Positions 47,692 to 56,311 of a stretch of DNA of 64,000 nt are shown piece by piece. Position numbers and translations under genes: made by a program. The notes under the pieces are model-generated. The model was not told where the DNA came from. It saw nothing but the letters and a program-made list of their open reading frames with translations, and did no database searches. The DNA comes from Anaerolineae bacterium (GTDB lineage Bacteria; Chloroflexota; Anaerolineae; B4-G1; SLSP01): positions 62,001 through 126,000 of the forward strand of contig JAPKMR010000001.1 in NCBI GenBank assembly GCA_026645815.1. The letters are read 5' to 3'. Positions within the stretch are counted from its first letter, which is position 1, and each line of letters starts with the position of its first letter.

Positions 47692-48999
47692 ATGATCCAG
47701 AAACCACAGGTGACCGTCATTGGCAGTTTCAACACCGATTTGGTAGTGCGGACGCCGCGCATGCCCGCAAAAGGGGAAACCATCCTGGGTGGGACGTACT
47801 TCACCGGTCCGGGTGGCAAAGGCGCCAATCAGGCTGTAGCAGCGGCGCGACTTGGCGCGATAGTCACCATGGTCGCCCGGTTGGGCAAGGATGATTTCGG
47901 CGACCGCGCTGAGGAAAACCTGCGCCGTGAGGGCATTCAGACCGACGCCGTGCTGCGCACAGAGAAAACCCACACGGGAGTCGCCTTCATCATCGTAGAT
48001 GACGCGGGCGACAATACGATTGTGGTCGCGCCTGGCGCTAACGAGGCCCTCAGCCCGGCTGATGTAGATGCCGCCCGTAGAACCATCGCGCAAGCCGATA
48101 TCCTTCTATTGGATTTGGAAGTGCCCATGGAAACCATTGAGCGCGCGGCAGCCCTGGCACAGGAGCTTAACGTTCGGGTGATTCTGAACCCTGCACCGGG
48201 ACGACCGCTCAGCACAGAGCTGTTGCGCCGCGTGGACGTGCTCACCCCCAACGAGACCGAAGCGCAAATCATCACCGGCTTGCCCGTGAGCAATCTTGAG
48301 GAGGCGCACACTGCCGGCAGTCATCTGCTGGCTCAAGGTGTCGGGGCTGTGGTGATTACCCTGGGCACACTCGGCGCCCTGAGCGTCACACCTCAAGGCG
48401 CACAGCACATTCCCGCATGGCAAGTCCAGGTGGTAGATACCACTGGCGCAGGCGACGCTTTCAACGGGGCGCTGGCAGTAGCTCTGGCAGAGGGGCACCC
48501 CTTGCCGCAGGCGGTCACCTTCGCCAACGCCACAGCCGCACTGCAAGTCACCAAGATGGGAACCGCATCAGCGATGCCCTTACGTGCCGATGTTGAAGCG
48601 TTTTTGCAGACAAGACCTGCCCATCACGCGCTAGAGGTTATGCAAGGCGAAACGCTGGTCTTCCACAGCGATGGTAAATGGCTGTACCCCCTGCTGGACC
48701 TGGAGCACTTTCTGGCAGAACGCTCCGCGGCATTCATGCCGTATGATCCCGGAAGCCTGACGTTGCGCGATAAAATCATCGGGCGGGCAGCGGCGCTACT
48801 GATTGTACGGCTTGGCATACGCCGCGTGCATGCTGGCATACTCAGCGAGCTGGGCGCCGAAGTGCTACGACACTTTGAGGTCAACTATGATTACGAGCAT
48901 CTGGTCCCCCAGATTGCCTGCCAGACGGAAGTCCTGTTGGATGGCGAATTCGATCCCGACAAGGCGCACGCGCTCATTCTGGAACGCACGCGACACTAA
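47692..48999 (+). CDS. rbsK: Ribokinase fused to a C-terminal DUF1893 (TM1506-like) domain
   Basis: A 435-residue two-domain protein. Residues about 1-300 are a PfkB ribokinase: SFNTDLVVRTPRMPAKGET, GGKGANQAVAAARLGA, NPAPGRPL, and the catalytic DTTGAGDAFNGALA. Residues about 315-430 (HHALEVMQGETLVFHSDGK, LRDKIIGRAAALL, HAGILSELGAEVL, YEHLVPQI) match DUF1893, a cytidine-deaminase-like fold of unknown role. The frame is continuous, with no stop between domains. Phosphorylation of ribose from hydrolases or phosphorylases is the natural function. The fused domain could act on nucleosides or bases, which is inference. Confidence 0.88.
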   Translation: MIQKPQVTVIGSFNTDLVVRTPRMPAKGETILGGTYFTGPGGKGANQAVAAARLGAIVTMVARLGKDDFGDRAEENLRREGIQTDAVLRTEKTHTGVAFIIVDDAGDNTIVVAPGANEALSPADVDAARRTIAQADILLLDLEVPMETIERAAALAQELNVRVILNPAPGRPLSTELLRRVDVLTPNETEAQIITGLPVSNLEEAHTAGSHLLAQGVGAVVITLGTLGALSVTPQGAQHIPAWQVQVVDTTGAGDAFNGALAVALAEGHPLPQAVTFANATAALQVTKMGTASAMPLRADVEAFLQTRPAHHALEVMQGETLVFHSDGKWLYPLLDLEHFLAERSAAFMPYDPGSLTLRDKIIGRAAALLIVRLGIRRVHAGILSELGAEVLRHFEVNYDYEHLVPQIACQTEVLLDGEFDPDKAHALILERTRH

Positions 49000-49105
49000 A
49001 CAATCTATCTCAAAGAAAGCCATTTGGGAACGCCATGTACCAGCGTGGCCCTTATTCTGGTGGAACGGCAGGCAACAAATATATAGTCCCGAAAAGGAGC
49101 ACTGA

Positions 49106-50443
49106 ATGGTAAAGACTCTCTTAATCGAAAATGTAACGCTGGTGACCATGAACGCGCAGCGCGAGGTGCTGACCGGCGCAAGCCTGGCGGTGACGGGCGA
49201 GCGCATTGCAGCGATAGGCGCCACATCAGACCTGCGGTCGCAGTTCCCCGGTGCGGAGAGCCTCGATGGGCGGGGCAAAGTGGTCCTGCCGGGCCTCATC
49301 AATGCCCACACGCACATTGCCATGAGCCTGCAGAAGGGCATCACACTGGCAGTCCCCGAAGGAATCTACCGGGTGATGTGGCCCGTAGAACGCACCCTCA
49401 CCGCAGAGGATATTGTGGTAGGAGCACTCATCGGCGGCGCGGAGAGCCTGTTAGGGGGAACAACGTGTGTCGTGGATCACTATTTTCACATGGAAGGCAT
49501 CACGCAGGCAGTCATCACGCTGGGCTTGCGGGGTGTACTAGGACACACCATTATGAGCCGGCTTGGACCCTTCACCGGAGAACAGGAGTTGGAAGAGGGC
49601 ATTGACTTTGTCCGGCGCTGGAAGGGACGCCATCCGCTCATCACACCCTGGCTTGCGCCCCACGCGACCGATACCGTGGACCGCGAGTGGCTGTTGCAAT
49701 TGCGCGATGTGGCGTCCGCTGAAGGCGTAGGGCTGCACCTGCACGTGGCGCAGAGCCATCGAGAGCTAAACACCATCCAACAGCACTTCGGATCCGGTTG
49801 CGTCACCTATCTACACGATATCGGATTCTTGGGACCCGATGTGCTCGCCGCGCACTGCATCTACATTGACGACGCGGAGCTGGAGCTGTTAGCTGCATCC
49901 GGCGCACATCCCATCTACTGCCCCATGGGACACGCGTTACACGGCAAACCGCAGCGCGCCTGGGAGCTCCTGCAACGCGGCGCAGGCGTGCTCATCGGCA
50001 CCGACTGCGTCACCAGCAACAACGAGATGGCGCTGGTCAGCGAGTTGCGCATCGCGGGAGCAAGTCAGAAGCAGCTCACGGGCGACTCGCAAGCGCTCCC
50101 CGCCGCCAAAATTCTGGAAATGGTCACAGTGGACGCCGCCGCTGCTATCGGCATGGGCGACCAGCTCGGCGCGCTGATTCCGGGCTATCTGGCAGACCTC
50201 ATCATGCTGGAAATGGGCGGGCTTCACGCCGCACCCACCTATTCGCTACTGGATAACATCGTCTATGCCTGCAATGGGCGAGATGTGGACACCGTGATGG
50301 TAAACGGGCGCATCGTAGTGCAAAACAGGCATCTCCTGACCGCCAACGAAACCGAACTGGCAGCCCAGGCGCAGGAACGCGGGCGCGCGCTCATCCGCCG
50401 CGCGGTGGAAAAGGAGAGCGACCTGGCATGGTTGTGGAAATAG
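49106..50443 (+). CDS. Amidohydrolase (AtzA/TrzN-like deaminase), second copy
   Basis: A 445-residue zinc amidohydrolase of the chlorohydrolase/cytosine-deaminase clan. Metal ligands are in LINAHTHIAMSL, LHLHVAQSHREL, AAHCIYI and LIGTDCVTSNNEM. It differs from the enzyme at 33012 throughout, so it probably uses another base or nucleoside. ATG at 49106 follows AAAGGAG. It is followed closely by a URO-D-family gene (35 nt) and a methyltransferase (16 nt), suggesting a three-gene module at the end of the island. Confidence 0.86.
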   Translation: MVKTLLIENVTLVTMNAQREVLTGASLAVTGERIAAIGATSDLRSQFPGAESLDGRGKVVLPGLINAHTHIAMSLQKGITLAVPEGIYRVMWPVERTLTAEDIVVGALIGGAESLLGGTTCVVDHYFHMEGITQAVITLGLRGVLGHTIMSRLGPFTGEQELEEGIDFVRRWKGRHPLITPWLAPHATDTVDREWLLQLRDVASAEGVGLHLHVAQSHRELNTIQQHFGSGCVTYLHDIGFLGPDVLAAHCIYIDDAELELLAASGAHPIYCPMGHALHGKPQRAWELLQRGAGVLIGTDCVTSNNEMALVSELRIAGASQKQLTGDSQALPAAKILEMVTVDAAAAIGMGDQLGALIPGYLADLIMLEMGGLHAAPTYSLLDNIVYACNGRDVDTVMVNGRIVVQNRHLLTANETELAAQAQERGRALIRRAVEKESDLAWLWK

Positions 50444-50478
50444 AGTCAAAGCTACACCGGCTAACAAAGGAGAAAAGC

Positions 50479-51603
50479 ATGAGTGAGAAATTCGCCCGGC
50501 ATGAATGCCGCTTCACCGATCCCGGACCTGGGGCGCTTTCGCCAAGGGAACGGGTACGGATGGCGTTGGCGCACCAGCAACCCGACCGTGTGCCTTTGGA
50601 CCTGTGGGCGGTGCCAGAAGTGCAGGCGCGGTTGGGAGCTTATTTCGGCGACATTTCCTGGATGGAAGTGCTACGCCGCGTGCGAGCTGACATCCGCTGG
50701 GTAGCGCCGGACTACATCGGACCGGAGCGCACCCTGCCCGGCGGTGTAACAGTTGACCCTTACGGCATGTGGCGCAAAGAAGTGCACCACGACTTCGGCG
50801 TCTACCACGAGTATGCCGGTTATCCGCTGGCAGACGCGCGCACGGCGGACGATGTACGCGCGTGGGACTGGTCCCGCACCGAATATTGGGATATGGACAG
50901 CATCCGCGCGCAACTCGACGACCTCAAAGCTGAGGATGACTACTTCATCTGCTACGACCTGGGCGGCATTTTCGAGCGCTCGTGGGGGCTGCTGGGAATG
51001 GAACGTTTTCTGGTAGACCTGGCAGAGAATCCCGAAGTACCGTGCGCCATCATGGATGGTATCACGGACCTGTACATCGCCAATGTCACGCGTTATCTGA
51101 AAGCCGCCGAGGGGCGCGTGGACATGATCTACACCTGGGATGATGTGGCGCATCAACAGGGTCTACTGATGTCGCCGCGCATGTGGCGGAAGCACATCAT
51201 GCCACGGCACCAACGCCTCAACGCCGCGATACGGCAGGCTGCACCGCCGCACGTCAAGCTAATGTATCACTCCTGCGGCGCCATCTACCCGCTGATTCCG
51301 GACCTGATTCGCGAGCTAGGCATTGATGTGCTCAATCCGCTGCAACCCCAGGCCAAAGATATGAACCCGCAACGGCTCAAGGATGAATTTGGACAACAGG
51401 TGGCTTTCCACGGTGGAGTAGATTTGCAGGAACTGCTGCCGCACGGAACGCCAGAACAGGTGACAACCGAGGTACACCGCCTGTGCAATGTCCTGGGACG
51501 CGGTGGTGGCTATGTCCTTTCGGCAGCGCACTACGTGCAGAATGATGTGCCTACGGAGAATATCCTGGCGCTGGTGGGCGCCAGTCGAGTGGTGGAAAAC
51601 TGA
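50479..51603 (+). CDS. Uroporphyrinogen-decarboxylase-family protein (MtaA/CmuA-like)
   Basis: A 374-residue TIM-barrel member of the URO-D superfamily. It starts with SPRERVRMALAHQQPDRVPLDLW, characteristic of the non-heme branch. MYHSCGAIYPLIPDL holds the probable Zn ligands HxC, with LSAAHYVQNDVP near the end, as in corrinoid methyltransferases. True HemE motifs are missing. The branch usually transfers methyl groups or works in unknown sugar/aromatic catabolism. ATG at 50479 follows AAAGGAG. The adjacent SAM methyltransferase makes methyl chemistry plausible but unproven. Confidence 0.83.
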   Translation: MSEKFARHECRFTDPGPGALSPRERVRMALAHQQPDRVPLDLWAVPEVQARLGAYFGDISWMEVLRRVRADIRWVAPDYIGPERTLPGGVTVDPYGMWRKEVHHDFGVYHEYAGYPLADARTADDVRAWDWSRTEYWDMDSIRAQLDDLKAEDDYFICYDLGGIFERSWGLLGMERFLVDLAENPEVPCAIMDGITDLYIANVTRYLKAAEGRVDMIYTWDDVAHQQGLLMSPRMWRKHIMPRHQRLNAAIRQAAPPHVKLMYHSCGAIYPLIPDLIRELGIDVLNPLQPQAKDMNPQRLKDEFGQQVAFHGGVDLQELLPHGTPEQVTTEVHRLCNVLGRGGGYVLSAAHYVQNDVPTENILALVGASRVVEN

Positions 51604-51619
51604 CCGAGGAGGGAAACGA

Positions 51620-52315
51620 ATGCCCGATCATTATGCTGGGGTGTACCAGCACCATGCGGACCGCTACGAGCAGCTCATCTCGCGGGAGGATTACGGGGGA
51701 AATATCCTGGCGGCGCTGCGTCGCATCACGCCGCTGGAAGGACGCGACATTGTAGATTCGGGTGCGGGCACCGGGCGACTCGCCTGCCTGGTGGCGCCGT
51801 TCGCGCGCTCCCTGCGCGTCTACGACAGCTCCGCTCACATGCTCGAGTTCGCCGCGGCAAAATTGCGCGCCACCGGGCTGACGCACTGGCATGCCGCAGT
51901 CGCCGACCACCGGCAGCTACCCGCCGAGAATCAATCCGCCGACATCGTGCTCGCCGGATGGAGCGTGGTCTACACGGTAGTGTGGGAGGAGGATTGGCGC
52001 ACAGAGCTCAGCAAAGCACTGGCGGAATTGACGCGCGTGCTGCGTCCCGGTGGGAAAATCATCATCTTGGAGACGCTGGGCACCGGCATCGGGGTTCCCC
52101 ATCCGCCAGAAGTGATGCTACCATATCTGGCTTATCTAGAGAACGAAGCCGGGTTCACGCACAGCTGGATTCGCACGGATTACCGCTTTGAATCGGTTGA
52201 GGAGGCGCGCGATTTGACGAGCTTCTTCTTCGAAGACGATATGAGCGACCGCCTGATCAGCCTCGAACCGCCCATTCTTCCAGAGTGCACCGGCATCTGG
52301 CAAAAAGGTATTTGA
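51620..52315 (+). CDS. Class I SAM-dependent methyltransferase
   Basis: A 231-residue Rossmann-fold methyltransferase. Motif I is IVDSGAGTGRLACL, acidic end of beta-2 is LRVYDSSAHML, motif II DIVLAGWSVVYTV, post-II VLRPGGKIIILET. The ATG follows GAGGAGGG, 16 nt behind the URO-D-family gene. Acceptor not known. It is the last gene of the rightward island before repeat copy C. Confidence 0.86.
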   Translation: MPDHYAGVYQHHADRYEQLISREDYGGNILAALRRITPLEGRDIVDSGAGTGRLACLVAPFARSLRVYDSSAHMLEFAAAKLRATGLTHWHAAVADHRQLPAENQSADIVLAGWSVVYTVVWEEDWRTELSKALAELTRVLRPGGKIIILETLGTGIGVPHPPEVMLPYLAYLENEAGFTHSWIRTDYRFESVEEARDLTSFFFEDDMSDRLISLEPPILPECTGIWQKGI

Positions 52316-52343
52316 TACGAGACCTCCCCCAAAGAGGGCTTTC

Positions 52344-52534
52344 TTCATAGCAGTTTGAGCGGCTTCGACGCCCTCTGTGAGGCTCACAGTGCTAGTTTGA
52401 CGCGTCGCCCCCAGAGCGAATGCCTTGCTCCGGCTCCAGATGTTACGTGAGGGGCATAGGCGCTGGATACAGCGTGCGCGCTGAATACAGCGTGCGCGCT
52501 GAATACAGCGTGCGGTTTCGGTCAGCGACCTGCT
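52344..52534 (-). repeat. Dispersed intergenic repeat, copy C (module 2, inverted)
   Basis: Inverted relative to copy A, collinear with 32241-32382: 23-nt identity at 52512-52534, 14-nt identity at 52416-52429, and shared blocks around gtgaggc (52377-52383) and ttcatagcagtt (52344-52355). It is about 50 nt longer than A between the anchors because of a tandem 18-mer. It lies in the 233-nt gap between convergent methyltransferase and helicase genes. The hairpin module is absent. Confidence 0.7.
52460..52513. repeat. Three tandem 18-bp units within repeat copy C
   Basis: Unit gcgctgaatacagcgtgc at 52478-52495 and 52496-52513, with a variant (gcgctggatacagcgtgc) at 52460-52477. Each unit can fold as cgctg-aata-cagcg. 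Copy A holds only one degenerate unit at this place, so this is a local expansion. Confidence 0.85.
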
Positions 52535-52548
52535 GCAAAGCCACAGCT

Positions 52549-54012
52549 CTAGCGACGGCGCGAGCGACGGCGCGATGATTTTGCGCCTGTGCTTGCCGCT
52601 GGCGTTACCTCGGCTTCAGCCGAAGATTCTTTGGACTCGTCGGCCGGCTGCGGGACAGGCGCATGGAGCATTTGCTGATAATCGTCATCTAGCAACATCG
52701 TGATGATCTCTAAGCCTGCCTCATCTTCAGCCAGGCTACGCGCGAGGGATGCAAAACGCCGGCTGCGCTCAGCCTGCAACTTATCACGAGCGCGCAGGCG
52801 CGCCTCGAGCAGGGCGGTCAATCGTTCCGCCACGACCTCGGCAACGTCATCGTCAGTCGGCATTTGACGCTCTTCCATATCAATTTTGTAATGCTGCTTG
52901 ATGCGCTTGAGCAGAAACTCTTCGGTCAGCCCGACCAGAGAAATCGCGACACCAGCAGCGCCCGCGCGTCCCGTCCGCCCGGCGCGGTGGATATAACTCT
53001 CGATATCTTCAGGTAATTCGTATAGAATCACATGGGAGAGTTCGGGAATGTCAATGCCCCGCGCTGCCACATCCGTCGCCACCAGGAAACGCAGTTTTCC
53101 CTGCCGCACACGTTTCAAAACCCGCTCGCGGTCTTTCTGCGAGAGATCCGAACTCAGTTCGTCAGCGTCATAGCCAAAACGCTGCAAAACCACCGTCACG
53201 TAGTGCACACGCATCTTAGTATTACAGAAGATGATGGCTGAAGCAGGGTTCTCAACCTCGATGAGCCGCACCAACCCACGATCCTTTTCCATGTCGGGCA
53301 GGGTGTAGTAGACGTGCTCCGTATCAGTGACATGAACATGATCACTGCTCAACGACAGAAACTCCGGGTCTCGGATAAACTGGCGCGCAGTACGCAGCAC
53401 GGAAGGGGGGAAAGTCGCCGAGAACATCCACGTGTTGACCGAGTGTTCCGGCAAATAGCGTTGCACCTCACGCATATCTGGATAGAAGCCCATTGACAAC
53501 ATGCGGTCCGCTTCATCGAAAACGAGCATTCGCAAATGCTTCAGTGTGAAGGTGCGCTTGAGCAAGTGGTCGAGGACACGCCCAGGGGTGCCCACAACGA
53601 TGTGCGCACCCCCACGCAAGGCATCACTCTGGGGCCCATAGCTCACACCACCATATACCGCCACAGCGCGGAATCCGGCAGGAGCGCACAACAACTCCGC
53701 CTCACGCATCACCTGGCGCGCCAGCTCCCGCGTCGGTGTGAGAACAAGCGCCTGGCACAGAGCGAGAGTTGGATCAAGGCATTCCAACATCGGTAGCAGG
53801 TACGCGCCAGTTTTGCCGCTACCCGTGCGCGCCTGGATCATCATTTCCCGCCCAGCAAGCAGGTAGGGAATTGCAGATGCCTGCACCGGCATCAGCTGCG
53901 CCCACCCGGCGCGGGTTGCCGCCGCGCGCATGGGTTCTGACAATTGGTCGAATGAAACGTTAGCCAGATGGTTATGTAACCCGTCTTTCTCGGGCGTTGT
54001 TGTTGTGTTCAT
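52549..54012 (-). CDS. DEAD-box ATP-dependent RNA helicase
   Basis: A 487-residue helicase. Motifs in order: Q region SFDQLSEPMRAA...LMPVQASAIP, I ARTGSGKTGAY, Ia PTRELARQ, GG/TPGR VVGTPGRVLDHL, II VFDEADRML, III SATFPPS, IV AIIFCNTK, V ATDVAARGIDIP, VI HRAGRTGRAGA. A C-terminal extension (about 380-487) ends in a basic KSSRRRSRRR tail suited to RNA binding. The ATG at 54012 is taken because the helicase alignment begins there; no strong Shine-Dalgarno is seen. Cytoplasmic, probably ribosome assembly or mRNA turnover. Confidence 0.93.
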   Translation of the reverse strand: MNTTTTPEKDGLHNHLANVSFDQLSEPMRAAATRAGWAQLMPVQASAIPYLLAGREMMIQARTGSGKTGAYLLPMLECLDPTLALCQALVLTPTRELARQVMREAELLCAPAGFRAVAVYGGVSYGPQSDALRGGAHIVVGTPGRVLDHLLKRTFTLKHLRMLVFDEADRMLSMGFYPDMREVQRYLPEHSVNTWMFSATFPPSVLRTARQFIRDPEFLSLSSDHVHVTDTEHVYYTLPDMEKDRGLVRLIEVENPASAIIFCNTKMRVHYVTVVLQRFGYDADELSSDLSQKDRERVLKRVRQGKLRFLVATDVAARGIDIPELSHVILYELPEDIESYIHRAGRTGRAGAAGVAISLVGLTEEFLLKRIKQHYKIDMEERQMPTDDDVAEVVAERLTALLEARLRARDKLQAERSRRFASLARSLAEDEAGLEIITMLLDDDYQQMLHAPVPQPADESKESSAEAEVTPAASTGAKSSRRRSRRR

Positions 54013-54072
54013 AGAAACAAGTATACCATAGCAGCGACGATGTGCGCGCAGCACGCCATCAGGGCATCAGAA

Positions 54073-54939
54073 TCAAATCTCAACCAGTAACTGCTCTAGA
54101 CGTCGCCCATAAGTGACGTAATTCTCGAAGCGTTGGTCCTCGGGCGCCGCGCCGCCGCCATGGTGGTGCACCATCGTCATGTGCGGTTCGATGGAGATGC
54201 CGCCATCGTAACCGGAGGCAAGCAGGTCGGTGAGGATGCGCCGAACATCGCCCTCGCCTTCGCCAGGATAGGTGTAGGTGACCTGCCCGGTGGCAGGGTC
54301 CCAGATGCCATCCTTGATATGGATGTAGGCGATATGGTCTTTGACGTGGGTGTAGAACTCCCACGCCGACTGCTTGGGATAGGGCTTGGGCTTGCTCCGG
54401 TCATCGGTGAAGACGGGATTGCCGGTATCGAAGACCAACTGCAATCCCGGCACAGCATCCAGCAGGCGCAGCGTGTGCTGCCAGCTCATACCGCCGTAAT
54501 TCATACAGTTTTCGTGGACCGGGGTGAGGCCCGCATCCGTGAACAGCGCGTGAATGAGTCGCATGCGGCGGAAACGTTCCGCCTCCAGCTGGTCGTCGGG
54601 CGCGCGGTCGGGTAGGACCGCATAGCTCATCACGCGGATCAGCCGCGTCCCGAGGCGTTGCATGCGGGGAATAGCGCGCTGTATCTCCTCTAGAGTGATC
54701 TCAAAAGGGTCGAGAACCGATTTTCCCCAGTTGGCGATGGCGGACCCAAAACAGTTGACGGTGATGCCTGCTTCAGCAAGGGCTTCGGCGACGCGGTCAA
54801 AAGCCTCGTCGGAGAGGTCGTGCAGATTGACGCCATCCACATTCCGGGATTCGATCGCGGTCCAGCCCAGGGTTTGGGTGGCGCGAATCTGCCCCGCGAT
54901 ATCTGAGGCGGCTTCGTCGGCAAATCCAGTAAGGTGCAT
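54073..54939 (-). CDS. Sugar phosphate isomerase/epimerase (xylose isomerase-like TIM barrel)
   Basis: A 288-residue AP-endonuclease-2-type TIM barrel. It opens MHLTGFADEAASDI and has VHENCMNYGG, LVFDTGNPVF, HVKDHIAYIHIKDG and DGGISIEPH, where the Glu, Asp, His and Glu residues bind a divalent metal. The ATG at 54939 follows AAGGAGGACCC; the longer frame is unneeded. It is 136 nt from a Gfo/Idh oxidoreductase gene upstream on the same strand, a frequent pairing in inositol or sugar catabolism. Substrate unknown. Confidence 0.87.
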   Translation of the reverse strand: MHLTGFADEAASDIAGQIRATQTLGWTAIESRNVDGVNLHDLSDEAFDRVAEALAEAGITVNCFGSAIANWGKSVLDPFEITLEEIQRAIPRMQRLGTRLIRVMSYAVLPDRAPDDQLEAERFRRMRLIHALFTDAGLTPVHENCMNYGGMSWQHTLRLLDAVPGLQLVFDTGNPVFTDDRSKPKPYPKQSAWEFYTHVKDHIAYIHIKDGIWDPATGQVTYTYPGEGEGDVRRILTDLLASGYDGGISIEPHMTMVHHHGGGAAPEDQRFENYVTYGRRLEQLLVEI

Positions 54940-55075
54940 CGGGTCCTCCTTCGAGAAAACAGATTGGCTCACGCAAAGCCGCAAAGACGCAAAGAAAATT
55001 CACGACTCGGACAGCGGCGATCCCAAGTCTGTCCTTTGCGCCTCGAAAACACCTGACAAACAATGCGGAATGCCA

Positions 55076-56257
55076 TCAAAACGATGCCTGGATGTCCACA
55101 TGGATATCATCGCGGGTGGTTTTGATGTAGGATGAAGTGGCAATAAGCTTGTGCAGCTCGCGCTCGAAGGCGACGCCATCCAGTGGCAGGGTGACAGGTT
55201 CCCCGGTCAGGGTGGAGTAGAGCATGGCGTTGGCGAGCTCGACCGAGTGTAGCCCCTCTTCTGCCGGTGCGACCAAGGGGACTCCGCTCAGAATGGCATC
55301 GGCGAAGTTCTCGAGCACCTCCGCGTGCTGCCCGCCGCTGCCACTGATGGGAAAGGTCACCTGCCAGGCGGGCGGTTGATCGTAGGCAGAATTCGAGGTG
55401 CGGTTGAATTCGGGCACGGAGACCTCGGTCCGCGTGAAGGTCAAGTCACGACCCGGTCCAAGCCCGTCCTCGAGCACCACCCGCCCCCGTTCGCCATGCA
55501 GCTCCAGGCGGTTGGTGCCGGGCGCCTCACCCGTGGAGGTAACGAAGACCCCGGTGGCGCCATTGGGATACTCCAGGTAGGCAGTGACCTCATCCTCTAC
55601 CTCGATTTCGTGGTGTTTGCCGATGCCGCAGAAGCCCCAGACCTTCGACGGCATGCCGCAAATCCACTGGAAGAGATCGAGGTTGTGGACGCACTGGTTG
55701 AGCAACACGCCCCCACCCTCGCCCGCCCAGGTCGCGCGCCAGTCGCTCGAGGCATAGTAAGCTTCGGTGCGGAACCAGTTGGTGATGATCCAATTGACGC
55801 GCATCAACGCGCCGAGTTCGCCCTGCTGCACGAGCTGGCGCACCTTGCGGTAGCGAGGGTCGGTACGTTGGTTGAACATCGCGGCGAAGGTGGGAGTTTC
55901 CCCGCGCGCGCGGGCGCGCTCATAAGCGGTGATGAGCCGCTCAGCATCGGCTTTGTGCACGGAGATAGGCTTCTCCACCAGCACGTGGCGCCCTGCATCC
56001 AGCGCCGCGATGCCGATGGTGGTGTGGGCATAGTGTGGCGTGGCAATGATGACGGCATCCGCAACGCCATCCTTGAGCAAAATCTCCGCATCCGTGTACG
56101 CAGCACAACCATAATGCTCTGCAGCCCGCTGCGCCTTTTCGGGGATGATATCGCAAACGGCGGTAAGGTGCAGTTTAGAGGGCAGTTTCTCAATGTTTGT
56201 CAGGTGCAACGTGCCGATGTTGCCAATGCCGATGACAGCGAGTCGAATGGGATTCAT
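55076..56257 (-). CDS. Gfo/Idh/MocA-family oxidoreductase
   Basis: A 393-residue NAD(P)-dependent sugar or inositol dehydrogenase-like protein. N-terminal Rossmann fold RLAVIGIGNIGTLHL, then VIIATPHYAHTTIG and the catalytic-type VEKPISVHKADAERL (Lys of the EKP motif). The C-terminal half holds LLNQCVHNLDLFQWICG, with the usual catalytic His. ATG follows AGGAGAAGATC. Just upstream (within 100 nt) the composition changes abruptly into the AT-rich segment. Confidence 0.9.
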   Translation of the reverse strand: MNPIRLAVIGIGNIGTLHLTNIEKLPSKLHLTAVCDIIPEKAQRAAEHYGCAAYTDAEILLKDGVADAVIIATPHYAHTTIGIAALDAGRHVLVEKPISVHKADAERLITAYERARARGETPTFAAMFNQRTDPRYRKVRQLVQQGELGALMRVNWIITNWFRTEAYYASSDWRATWAGEGGGVLLNQCVHNLDLFQWICGMPSKVWGFCGIGKHHEIEVEDEVTAYLEYPNGATGVFVTSTGEAPGTNRLELHGERGRVVLEDGLGPGRDLTFTRTEVSVPEFNRTSNSAYDQPPAWQVTFPISGSGGQHAEVLENFADAILSGVPLVAPAEEGLHSVELANAMLYSTLTGEPVTLPLDGVAFERELHKLIATSSYIKTTRDDIHVDIQASF

Positions 56258-56311
56258 GATCTTCTCCTGAAAAGTTCTGTACCAGGCAAGCAGGCTTCTT
56301 ATACAGAGACA

